Assembly (NCBI GenBank): GCA_001630475.1 | Contig: KV419438.1 | Location: forward strand, 65,187-129,186 | DNA from: Sistotremastrum niveocremeum HHB9708 | Lineage: Eukaryota; Basidiomycota; Agaricomycetes; Sistotremastrales; Sistotremastraceae | Length of the DNA stretch: 64,000 nucleotides | Direction: 5' to 3' | Shown: positions 34,017 to 44,195 of the stretch, one piece after another | How the letters are laid out: every line of letters begins with the position of its first letter | Position numbering within the stretch: the stretch's first letter is position 1 | Notes under the pieces: generated by a model | Databases searched by the model: none | Told to the model about the DNA's origin: nothing | The model's input: only the letters and a program-made list of their open reading frames with translations | Position numbers and translations under genes: made by a program

Positions 34017-35788
34017 ATGAAATCCAAAGAACATCTGCTGAAGACGATAACGTCTTCGACCAAATTTGAGGAGCTACGCCTAGCAATGGAAGCCACCAAG
34101 GAGACCCCGGTTTTTGTAGAAGGGACGTGGAACTTCAACTCAGAGTTTGTTTTGTGGTATAAGGATGGGGAAACCTCCAAGTAAGTTTCTTCGTTTTCTT
34201 CGCCCCAGACTGTTCTCACTATATTGCTGCGCAGAAAGATCACTTTTCCAAACTTCGATGAGGTGGAACTGAAGCGTCTGTCGGATGCATGTCAGCCAGC
34301 CACTCGTGGCATCACTTCTTTTCGGAAGCTGGACAATCAAGACTTCACCATAAACACCGGCTACACCCTCTACGAAATGATCAGTCATGGAGTCAGACGT
34401 CTACTTGGGGTTCCATATGAGGGGAAAAATTTCACCGCTGAGTTGGACCAGCTTCAAGTCTATGGTATTGAGTCATCCCGCCCTCTTGTCGCACCTGAGC
34501 TGGAATTTATTAGGCCCAGGATCTTTCCGGGAGCAAAATCCTAACGCTTTGACGAATGCGGACGCATTTGGTACATTCGTCTTGGTTCTGCCAACCGAAC
34601 GGAAGGGTGGAGATGTTCTACTTTGTGCCAGTGAAGGGGTTCAAGGAGACGTCTTGCGAGCACCGGAATCAGTCCAAGTTCCAGACTCTCATGGTTCGGT
34701 CTCATTGGTCTCATGGGCAGCCTTCTGGAAAGGAGCGAACCATGAAGTTAAACCAGTCAGCGTCGGCTACCAAGTAGTATTGACATTCGTGAGCTTCCGC
34801 AGTATTACTGTTTCTCTACTTTGACATTCTTCCTAGAACCTGTCTTTCTCAGACTCGCCACCGCCCATCATCGCATCGAGAGTGGCACCAGAAGCACCAG
34901 CTCTCTTCGACGCGCTGAGGAACTCCTTGGCTGATCCTACATTTCTGCCTCTCGGCGGCTTTCTAGGTTTCGGTCTTAAGCACAAATACGCTTTCACCAA
35001 GGACTCCGAATTGCAAGACTTCAGAACTCATCTCAAAGGATGTGACGGCTCCATCGTCAATGTAGGAGATTCGTTCGGGCTGAAGTTAAGTCTCCGCGCA
35101 TTTTACGACGCCGGAGATTATGGATGTGGCAAGGCGAGTGAGAAAAGATGGCTCATGACGGAGAAAATCTTGTGTCTCGGAGACTGTGAAGGAATTCCGG
35201 AGGACATGATTGCAGAGTGTTTGGAGAACTTCGGAGACATGGAGGCTGATATCATCATGGAGCCAGACCCCACCGTCAACTTCGTCGTCCATCGTGGTTT
35301 CTTCCGTTCAGAAGGTGTGTTAAGCAGCGACTTCCTACGAACAACGACCCTTCTGAATCTGAGCCACAGTGAGATCCTGGAGGGGCGACAATCCAAGCGT
35401 CTTGAAGATTGTCGAACTCTGTGATGTTGGAACAGCTGTGCACAAAAAGGTTTTGGAGCCCGAGAGCAAGGAATGCCAAGGGGATGAGGGTGATTTCTCT
35501 CAAGTGGTATCTTCCAGCGACGCATCCAATCAAGCTGTTTATCGGGCAAGCCCTCGGGAGCCCTTCGATGAGGCCCTTGTTATCAACTGGGTTGCTCCAA
35601 TGAACAGGAGTAATCCCATTGGTTTTCCACTGGATCACTCTCATCGTCCGGGAGTCATGGGCCATCCATTTGGATCAATCAATCTCATTCTGGAGATTCC
35701 TCCTCTAGAAAGCCGACAGAGACAGATTCAGAATGCTTCCGGAGACCAGGGGTTGGCCGATTTGAACGGCACTCAGAGCAATGTCTAG
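34017..35788 (+). CDS. 2OG-Fe(II) oxygenase-like protein, copy 2 (probable pseudoenzyme)
   Basis: ATG 34017 (MKSKEHLLKTITSSTKFEEL), about 500 residues with the family's intron positions. The core is FGTFVLVLPTERKGG, WAAFWKGANHEV, then SVGYQVVLTF and NLSFSDSPP. At the HxD columns of copy 4 it has Asn and Asn (FREQNPNALTNADAFG). The HxGG His of the other copies is Arg (ERKGG). The distal His remains (NHEV), but the 2OG-binding Arg is Gln (GYQV). With both first iron ligands and the Arg gone, normal Fe/2OG chemistry is unlikely (inference). The frame is nevertheless open through the C-terminal VINWVAPMNRSNPIG and HPFGSINLILEIP region. Closest relative is copy 3, 2.6 kb downstream on the same strand. 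Confidence 0.75.
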
Positions 35789-36116
35789 AGCGTGAGCTGG
35801 AGTGAAGGCTTGGACCTGGGTTGCCACTGCTATATGAACAAAGTTGCACAATCTATTAGTGAGATCCGGGATATGTATCAGACGGCAAGAAAATGTGTCC
35901 AATTTGTGTAGAGTCTCAGCACTTTTACGTTGCCAAGAGTACATATATGACTGTATGTCTAGAAAAACGAGATCTCCCCGAGATTCCGAGTTCTAGAAGA
36001 CACATTCTCGGATCGGCTTCCTGAAAACTCCGAGCATAGAGTCTTCTCGACCGGGACGTGAGTTATTGTTGTCCCAATTTCGGCGTAGAAAGCAAGAATT
36101 ATGTCCGAGCATCTGA
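35789..36116. other. Intergenic 3' flank of oxygenase copy 2
   Basis: No gene or RNA recognised before the target duplication of the next element. Confidence 0.4.
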
Positions 36117-36124
36117 GGAGGTGG

Positions 36125-36424
36125 TAAGGCATCCAACGAATATAGGCCAAATGAGTACACTCGCGAGTATACTCGCGTGAGTACTCGCCTAGGGTTAGGC
36201 ACATGAGTACTCGAGTATTGGATTTTGGGAAAAAACAGTGGAAAATGAGTACTCATACTCGAGTACTCGTGGTTTTTACTAGTAATACTCGCGAGTACTC
36301 GAGTATGAGTACCCATTTTTTGCTGTTTTTTGGTCCGCGAGTGTTTTGCTCAGCCTCCAAAAAAACGCGAGTACTCATGCGCGAGTACTCGAGTACCGCG
36401 AGTATGTATTCGTTGGATGCCTTA
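36125..36424. mobile_element. 300-bp hAT-type MITE packed with GAGTACTC palindromes
   Basis: Terminal inverted repeats of about 18 bp (TAAGGCATCCAACGAATA at both ends) and an 8-bp flanking duplication GGAGGTGG (36117-36124 and 36425-36432) fit a hAT-superfamily miniature element. If the TIR is taken to begin one base later, the duplication reads as 10 bp. The interior carries seven exact GAGTACTC palindromes plus many one-base variants (GAGTATAC, GAGTACCG). No coding capacity. hAT transposases are known to bind short subterminal repeats, which may explain the motif (inference). It lies upstream of oxygenase copy 3, about 200 bp before its ATG. Confidence 0.75.
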
Positions 36425-36627
36425 GGAGGTGGTGTCCCTCGTCCATCAACTGAGCTGGGTAGAGTTCATTGACCAATCCTACCGGAACCGGGACAATAGG
36501 AACGAGTCACACTGAAAATTCAACATCGGCAGCTGAGTTTGAAACGATATGGTAATAAGGCTGTCGGAGTTCATCTTGATTATTACTCAACTCTCAACCA
36601 TCTTCACCACTCATTTCACCAGACGCG

Positions 36628-38497
36628 ATGGAATCCAACAAGCATCTCGATAAAACTATCACGTCGTTTTCGCTCTTAGAAGAGCTACGATCGGCAGCCC
36701 AGGCCACAAAAGAGACCCCCGTTTTCGTCAAAGGAACCTGGGACCAGCCCAAGTCGCAGTTTATTCTGTGCTATAAGGACGGGGAAACTTACAAGTGCGC
36801 CTCTCCGTTCACTCTTTCGCCAATGTCCCAGTTACAGATATCTCATAGCAAAATCACATTCCCTAACTTCGACGAGGTTGAGCTGAAGCGTCTGTCGGAT
36901 GCGTGTCAGCCAGCCACTCACAGTGACAGCGGTTTGCGAACGCTGGACAGCCAGGAACTCTCGATCAATCTGGGCTACGATCTGTATGATTTGATCAATC
37001 ATGCAGTCAGGAGGCTACTTGGGGTTCCGTACGAGGCGAAAAATTTCACTGCTGAGTTGGACCGGCTCCAAGTCTATGGTATTGAATGGTTATACTATAC
37101 TCCTGTTGCGTGTGTTCTGATATATCTCAGGTCCAGGATCTTTCCTCGAATCCCAATCTCACGTGTCCACCACGGCCGATGCAATCGGTACTTTCGTCCT
37201 GGTTCTGCCTACCGAACATCAAGGCGGAGATATCCTTGTCCGCGAGGGAAGTGAGGAGCACTGCTTCGAAGCGGCCCAATCGAATGGAAAAACCCCGGAC
37301 TGCAACGTCTCATCGGTCTCGTGGGCAGCGTTCTGGAAACAAGCGAACTATGAAGTCAAACCAATCAGCGCCGGCTACAAAGTAGTATTGACATTCGTGA
37401 GTTCGTCCCATGATGCTTTTTTCCCTTCGGAAGTGACGTTTTCCCTAGACTTTGTCTTTCTCAGACTTGCCGCCTTCCATTATCGCGTCTAGAGTGGCAC
37501 CGGAGTCCCCTACTTTCCTAGGAGCGCTTAAAAGTTCGCTGGCTGATTCTACATTCCTACCGCTCGGAGGCCTCTTGGGTCTCGGTCTGAAACACCAATA
37601 TGCTTTCAACCAGTCAAAGTTGGAAACCTTCAGGTCTCATCTCAAAGGTTTCGATAGCTCTATCGTCAAGGCCGCAGATTTGCTCGGCTTGAACTCGAGC
37701 GTGCAGATATTCTACGACGCTTCGGTTTACGGAATCAAAAAGACGAGCCAAAAACGGTGGATGATGACTGAGACAATCATGGTATTTGGGGACTGTGATG
37801 GCTGGATGGAGGAAAACATGGGTGAAGGGGCCTTCCCCGAGAAACCCGATGACAAGACAAAATTCATAATCAATCGCGGGTTTTCACAGAAAACAAGTGA
37901 GATGAATCTTACATGTAAACTGAGTCTCCTAACCCCTGGTTTACAGTACGTCCATGGTATAAGAACGTCACCACCAAGATTGAACTTTGCGACATTGGGA
38001 CAGATGTGCAAAGGAAGATCCTTGAGCAAAAAATCAAGAAGTGGACTAAGGAAGGGAAGAGTTTCACTCAAGCCGTTGATCCTCTCAACTTCTCCGAAAA
38101 ACCCTTGAAAAGATTTGATATCACCAACGCTTCTCACCGTGATAACCACCCTGAAGCGCTTGTCATCAATTGGATCACTCCCATGCGCAAGGAAAATACA
38201 GTTGGCCAAACATTTATGCGGGGCTATCGTCCTGGGATGATGACTCATCCTTTTGGATGGGTAAATCTTGTCATCGAAATACCTTCGTATGAGCGCCGGA
38301 AAGCAGGCCGTTCTCCCCATGCTTTCGACGCTGACCCCACTTCGTCCCCTACCAGCATTATTCCAGCCCCAGTCAAGGTCTCTAGCAGTGATGTGAACGC
38401 TGCGCCTACGTTCACAGATGGTAACGAAGAGGCGATGGAGGATTATGAATATTTCGACGGGGCCTCTGATACTGATGAGCAATCATCTGATGAGTAG
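36628..38497 (+). CDS. 2OG-Fe(II) oxygenase-like protein, copy 3 (probable pseudoenzyme)
   Basis: ATG 36628 (MESNKHLDKTITSFSLLEEL), about 510 residues. The N-terminal module resembles copy 2 closely (ITFPNFDEVELKRLSDACQ in both). The core is IGTFVLVLPTEHQGG, WAAFWKQANYEV, then SAGYKVVLTF. The HxD columns of copy 4 hold Gln and His (FLESQSHVSTTADAIG). The distal iron-ligand His is Tyr (NYEV) and the Arg is Lys (GYKV). All four catalytic positions are therefore changed, the most decayed active site of the array. The C-terminal KIELCDIGTDV, VINWITPMRKENTVG and HPFGWVNLVIEIP segments are well kept, and an acidic tail (EEAMEDYEYFDGASDTDEQS) is unique to this copy. Confidence 0.75.
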
Positions 38498-38548
38498 GCA
38501 GGCCGAGCTCGCATGTTGATTAGTAGCCTGTAGCCATCGCTTTGTGGT

Positions 38549-38926
38549 CTAGCGGAAGAATCGTCCACCTTTGTCACGCCATCCATCTACCCAGTCCTTT
38601 TGATACACATTAAAATCTCCCGCAGTAGTATGTCTATGCCGCCAGTATCCTTTAGCTAGTCCGAGTTCAATCTTCACGTTTGATTCAAATTGTTCGGAAA
38701 ATTTGGGGATTCGGGTCCCAATATAGCGCAGACATTCCACATCGAACATAAGATATAATTTATTCGCGCTGTGGGAGTTGTCTCCCTTTGACAATGTCTG
38801 ACGAACGGCTCTCGAGCCGGCATCTTGAAAAGAAGCCGGCAGCAAGGTTGAGGCCATAGTAAGTTCGAACTCCGACAGCCTTCTTCCTGTCTTCTTCGAA
38901 TCTTCCTGCTTTTCAAGAGCATTCAC
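38549..38926 (-). CDS. Possible small protein, 125 aa, unknown
   Basis: A single-exon frame from ATG 38926 to a stop at 38549, head to head with oxygenase copy 4 (39 bp between start codons). It reads like a folded protein: a helical start (ALEKQEDSKKTGRRLSEFEL) and an aromatic, charged end (KGYWRHRHTTAGDFNVYQK, then WVDGWRDKGGRFFR). I recognise no family. It may be real or the remains of a longer gene. Nothing else in the gap between copies 3 and 4 explains it. Confidence 0.35.
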   Translation of the reverse strand: MNALEKQEDSKKTGRRLSEFELTMASTLLPASFQDAGSRAVRQTLSKGDNSHSANKLYLMFDVECLRYIGTRIPKFSEQFESNVKIELGLAKGYWRHRHTTAGDFNVYQKDWVDGWRDKGGRFFR

Positions 38927-38965
38927 AATAACACGGACTTGACACTACGTCTCTTTGCCTCTGCC

Positions 38966-40845
38966 ATGACAACAGACCAGCATTTGAATAAGACCATCAC
39001 CTCTCTTTCGCATCTTCATCGCTTGCGTGCCGCAGTCGACGATATCAAAGACTCCCCGATTCTTACCAAAGGAACATGGAATTTCCCAAAAAATAATCTT
39101 ATTTTATGGTATAGAGATAAAGACGAATATCGGTGTGTCTACAGTATAAATCATTCGATGAGACTCACGAGTCTGAAATGGCCTCATCTAGGCGCATTGA
39201 ATTTCCTACCTCGGATGTCGTTGAACTTGAACGTCTTTCATCAGCTTGTCAGCCTGCTACGTTCGGGAACAACAAAGACCATGTCTTGGATGAAAACTAT
39301 CGACGGGCACGGAAGATGGACGTTGAAGACTTTGCCATCAACATGGGCTTCAATTTCACGGACTTCCTCAACCACGCAGTGAGGCGTTTACTGGGAGCGC
39401 CACATGATGACAAGAACTTCCGCGCGGAACTGTACAAGCTTAACGTCTACGGTCCTTCTTCCGTCTCTTATATAATCCCTAAAACTAACTAATTGATGTT
39501 GACTAGGCCCTGGTTCCTTCTTTAAACCACATCGAGACACTCCGCGAGCTGATGATATGTTCGGGTCCCTCATTGTTGCCTTACCCACTAAACACGAAGG
39601 TGGATCTTTGATCCTTCGCGATGAGAAGAACGAGCTCGTATTTGAATCGTCTCAAAAGTGTACATCGTCCGAATCAGGACTATACTCTGTCCCATGGGCG
39701 GCGTTTTGGAGCCAAATTGAACATGAGGTGGCTCCAGTCATCAGCGGTTACCGGGTTACTTTAACGTTTGTAAGCATGTTTTCGTGTTCTTTCTGCACGA
39801 TGTTTTACTTAATCGACAACTTAGAACTTGTATTTTTCTAAAGTTCCGCTTCCCACTTCTGTCCGTGTCTCGAACGTGGTACCGGATGCGTCGCCTCTTT
39901 TCACGATCTTGAAGACTCTTCTCAATGATTCGACTTTTCTTCCACAAGGAGGGCTACTTGGTTTCGGGTTAGAGCACCAATACCCAATGTCAAATACTTC
40001 AAAGCTCCAAAGCCTGATGATGTATCTGAAAGGAACCGACTCGTTCATAGTGATGACGGCCCAAGCTCTGGGGCTCAAAGCATATCTTAGAACAGTGTAT
40101 GACATCGCCGCCAGCGATCAGATTGGGTTCCAAAGCGACGACGAAGGCTATTCTTACAGACCAGGGCCTGTTGAGGAAGTGTGCCAGAGGCGCTGGCTGA
40201 TGAAATGCAAGGTCATGTATCTGGAGTATTTCTATGACTACAACAGCGATCAAGACGATACCTTGGGCGAGTGGATGCGCGAAAGCCTTGAGAAAGGAGA
40301 TACTTTCTTTGTCAATCGAGGTTTCTTGAACCGGAGCGGTCAGTGTTCGAGTCAGCTCTTTCTTTCTTCGGACGGACGCTGATCATGATTCACATCGTTC
40401 AGTGACTTCCAACGACATTCAAGTCACGTTCGGAGATCAGGACGAAGCCAAGACCGTGACTACCGATACCAAAATACACCTTTGTGACCTTGGTACGGTG
40501 TTCAAGAAGCTCGTCGAGCGAAGGATAGACACCGAATACGCCAAAACTGGCCAAAAGACATCTGCCGTGGAATATTCGACTATAGGTGCTGACGATCCGC
40601 AGAATCTCAGTGATAAGGATGGCGATCTGGACCTGACACGGGATTGTGGTTTCCCTCCTCTGCCTGGAGCCGTCGTTGTCAATTGGATTAGACCGATGAA
40701 GCAACAGAATGCAATTGGCACGCCCTACGCTGGGATCTTCGGCAACACCCCTGCTCTTGATCATATCTATGGATGGATCAATCTCATCGTGGAAGTGCCT
40801 TCGTTTGCAGACAGAATTCAAACTCAACCCGTTGCAAGCTCATGA
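38966..40845 (+). CDS. 2OG-Fe(II) oxygenase-like protein, copy 4 (intact active site)
   Basis: ATG 38966 (MTTDQHLNKTITSLSHLHRL), about 520 residues. It is the only copy with the full set: PHRDTPRADDMFGSL provides His and Asp, EHEVAPV the distal His, and SGYRVTLTF the 2OG-binding Arg. The beta-helix core continues LPTKHEGGSLIL, WAAFWSQIEHEV, NLYFSKV. A C-terminal module follows (LCDLGTVFKKLVERR, VVNWIRPMKQQNAIG, IYGWINLIVEVP). The family is the prolyl-4-hydroxylase-type Fe(II)/2OG oxygenase fold common in agaricomycetes. The substrate is unknown. An intron near 40345-40400 separates the FVNRGFLN and TSNDIQVTF segments. It is the right-hand end of the array. Confidence 0.8.
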
Positions 40846-41399
40846 ATTCGACATTCCATTGCCTGAGAAGGTTGCATTGTCATTGAAGGGCCAGGGCCGA
40901 CTTGCAGTTGCAGAGGCGTCTTTGGAGCGATGTGCGGTAGATGTACGCGTAGCATACTTTCCATGTCGGACTGCGCATAAAATGGAATCGAGTTCTTGCT
41001 TTCAGATTTGCGATCGTTGTCAGGCCAGATAAAGACGCTATGAAGCGCCCGCCATCATCAAATATATACCTATACGACGCCGGGCTGCTATGAGCTATAA
41101 ACTAACTACAAGATATGCAGAACAGAAGCAGAGTCTGCAAGCAAGCACAGTAAATGATAAGCAGAATATTTTAGCACAGATTTTCGAGGGCAGAATCGCA
41201 TTAGTCGACTGGTTGGATTCGGTGAAGTTTGTTGAGTTTGATTTTTTTGTTTGGCTTCTTTGTTTTCTTCTTCTTCAGTTCCTATATCGGGGCGGCCTTT
41301 CCGCTCACTTCTTATCTCCTCGCTTCCCTGCCCACTTCCTTTCTTCCCTTCAACTTGCTGAGCTTATCTTCTGTAGATCATCATGACAGGAAGACAAGA
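40846..41399. other. Intergenic between convergent genes
   Basis: 3' flanks of oxygenase copy 4 (plus) and NAB2 (minus). Only short frames without motifs, including T-rich tracts near 41240-41280. Confidence 0.45.
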
Positions 41400-43650
41400 T
41401 TAAACGGTGATCACAGGGGTAGCTTCCACGTCAACTACCCCCTCGACCTCGGCTTCATCCTCTTCTCCATCGGCATCCCTATCAGATCCTTCCAAACCAT
41501 CTTTATCCTTCTCCGCACCGGGTGCAGCCCCCCCAGCAGTGGCGGCAGACCCAGTTCCCGCAACAGAAGCAGTCCCGCTCGCACCAGCAGCAGCAGGAGC
41601 GACGGCTTTCTTGACTGGTTTATTGAAGACCACACTCCGATGCGGAGCAGGTTGCCACGCGTCACTAGCTTTTGTGCCCACATCCAACCCTTTGTGGAAC
41701 TGATTGGGAAGCGTCCGCCCCGGCGGATGAGAGAATTGACAATCTGGACGGGTACAGTTCGAGCCGTATCGACACGGGCCGCGCTGCGATGGATTCCCGC
41801 TTTGCAGTGCACTATTAAGTGATGATTTTGTGAATTGAGTTGAGGTGGAAGGGATTGAGGATGAAGAGGGACGGTGAAGGGGATGTCCTGGCGGGTGGGA
41901 GAAGTGACAGTTTGGTCGTGTGCAGTTGATCCCGAATTTACACGGGGTCTGAGAGTGCTGATTTGGTGCAGAGGTGGAGGGCGCAGACGAAGATGTTGCG
42001 TTCGCACTTGCCGCAGCCGTCGGCTTCGTTGACGCAGGAGTTGAAGTGGACGTAGGTGGTGCGCCTGACGGGGTCGCCGACGGTAACGTACTCGGTGCGT
42101 TATTGGATGTTGCTTTCGCTGACAATATCGATTAGTATTTGAGCTGTCTTTGAGAAACCGACAGAACGCTCACCAGCTCGGATCACAGCTGGCCCTACAT
42201 GGCTCTTGGTACAATCCTTATCGTTACATTCACTACCACCTCGTCCTTTATCACAGATCTCACTGCTCAGCACGACACCGCTTTCCGGCGTTGCAACAGG
42301 TGAAGGATGAGTGAAGCGGCAGTGGGAGTTTGTACAAGTTGTGGCAAATTTACACAGGGAAGGAGATGGCGGTCGGGAGGGAATCGTTACAGGAACTTGC
42401 GGTTGATGGGTAGCGGTAGGGCGGGAGGTATGTGGTTGTGGGCGGGGATGGACGAGTCTCGCGCCGCCGTTGGCGTTCGCAGCGCCATTCGCGGTTCCGT
42501 TGGGTACTGGTGTTTGACCAGGCGCGTTCGACGGGGTTGGGAGAGGGGGAGATTGTTGCTGCTGCTGCTGCATTTGCATCATGCCCATCATGTTGCTCAT
42601 TTGCTGCATCATCGCCAGATTCGCGCCCATCATCTCCTGCAAAGCCATCGGGTTGAGGTTCATCATCATAGCCATTTGGGCGGCGGGGTCCATCATTCCT
42701 GGTCCAGCCGCCATCGGATTGAACGGCATCTCCGGCCCCATTCCTCCTGGGACGAACGGCATGGCGTTTGGAGACAGCGCCGGTGTATTTTGATTGTTAT
42801 GGTGCCGATTGAAACCGCCGTGTCGTCCGCCCCTCTCTCCACTGTTATTGTATCCTTGTCTCCCGCCAACTCTCTCCAGTAAGCTTTTCCCTGTGGTCTT
42901 GACAGGAGCCGAACTAGGACCCTCAGCATCGGTATCTCGCATTGCTCTCGGCCGATCTGGGGCGTCGACTCTTCTCAGTTTACCGGGACCACCGCCGATA
43001 CCTGATGGAGAGGCTGAACGTTTGCCTGAGGGGGATGAGGTGTGTGTTGGAATTGGTTGGGTCGCTTGGGAGACGGCTTGGGAGACGATACGAGATTGTT
43101 GGATGGTAGGAGAAGTTGCGGGACGTGATGCTTCGGGAGCAGGGGCGGTAGCGGTGGGTGGACGAGCGGCTGTGAATAGCCATGTAGTGAATTCTGGATC
43201 TATGAGCGTTAAGTCAGATACGTTCCAAAAAACAAGAACAATAAGTAGGTACCATAAGTTGGACCGATGACTGGTATCAAATCGTGAGACGATGAGATAA
43301 ATACAAGCAAGAAAGGATTAAACGTACGGTCTGTTAGTTCCGCATTGATCTGATCTATACTCGGCCTTGAGACTTTGTTCGTCGAGACGTCATGAAACAG
43401 CAGCTCACCTGCGGTTTTCTGGTTGATGACCATGATGGCGATATACTCTGCCATGACCTGATCTACACCCGATGTCAGTGAATCTCCTTCTCCTGAAGTT
43501 GCATATAGGTATACCAGCGTCGTAGCCTCTCCTAGCCAGCTCATCCTGGATATTGCTCTACCCCACAAAAAACATTGGCGTCAGTCATTCGAAAATTTGA
43601 ACACGGGTCAAAGAACACACCTGGAAAATTTGGGCACGCTCTGTGCCCAT
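41400..43650 (-). CDS. NAB2: NAB2/ZC3H14-type CCCH polyadenosine RNA-binding protein
   Basis: ATG 43650 begins MGTERAQIFQ and continues SNIQDELARRGYDA then VMAEYIAIMVINQKTAG, the PWI-like N-terminal fold of Nab2 that contacts the nuclear pore. Then comes IGPTYDPEFTTWLF. A long linker follows (Met-rich run NMMGMMQMQQQQQQ, Gly/Asn/Pro-rich stretches, and RKxRRVDAPDRPR-like basic patch). C-terminal CCCH fingers are CKFATTCTNSHCRFTH, CDKGRGGSECNDKDCTKSH, CKFGINCTRPNCHFSH and CRYGSNCTRPDCQFSH, followed by an acidic tail. The spacing C-X5-C-X4-6-C-X3-H is that of Nab2 fingers. Nab2 coats poly(A) tails and controls their length and mRNA export. The gene symbol rests on family layout. About 600 residues. 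Confidence 0.85.
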
Positions 43651-44195
43651 AATTAGCGGTTCGTCAGCCATCAGAAGAACAGTGCCAATCAGCACGGAGG
43701 GTACGAGAGGGATGGGATGAGAGGTACGGTAAGAGTGATGTAAGCCAGCCCGCTCAATGTTGTTTGCTCTTGTGTACGAGTTTCGGTACCCGGAGTCGGA
43801 AGCTCGGAAGGCTGAATTTGACTCGAACAAGATCCAATTTCAACAATGACTAACACTGAATTTCTGGACTAGTGGTATACACAACATGTTTCCTGTGATA
43901 CCGCAATAGGATTCAAGACCCAAAGAAAAGGTGTCGACTGAGATCTTTCTGCCGAACACTTACTGTACGTGCAGACTGTAGTCCAACACCGCAAGTACAT
44001 GCAATAGCACAGCAGTACTGGAGTAGTCCCAGGGGTAGTCTCACGACAACACACTCAAGCTCCAACCCTCCACCTTCAAGTCCCGTCCAGCAGACCCCAA
44101 TGCGACTATGCGACTATTTCCGCACCGAGACCCGCAATTGCCTACGCCACCACGACCACATTGACACGAAAACTGTTTGGCAGACTCACTCAAAG
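43651..44195. other. Intergenic, promoter of NAB2
   Basis: No additional gene seen. Short frames lack motifs. Holds the NAB2 promoter and the 3' flank of the F-box gene. Confidence 0.45.

Noticed and set aside
36150-36410. GAGTACTC array considered as CRISPR, telomeric or origin repeat
   Set aside because: Spacing is irregular with no spacers, the unit is not telomeric, and the TIRs with an 8-bp target duplication explain the block as a transposon.
38540-38575. TGGTCTAGCGG resembling a tRNA A-box
   Set aside because: No B-box or stem pairing downstream. It overlaps the end of the 125-codon minus-strand frame.
42307-42882. Plus-strand 191-codon frame rich in Leu and His
   Set aside because: It is the reverse complement of the Met/Gln-rich linker of the NAB2-type gene.
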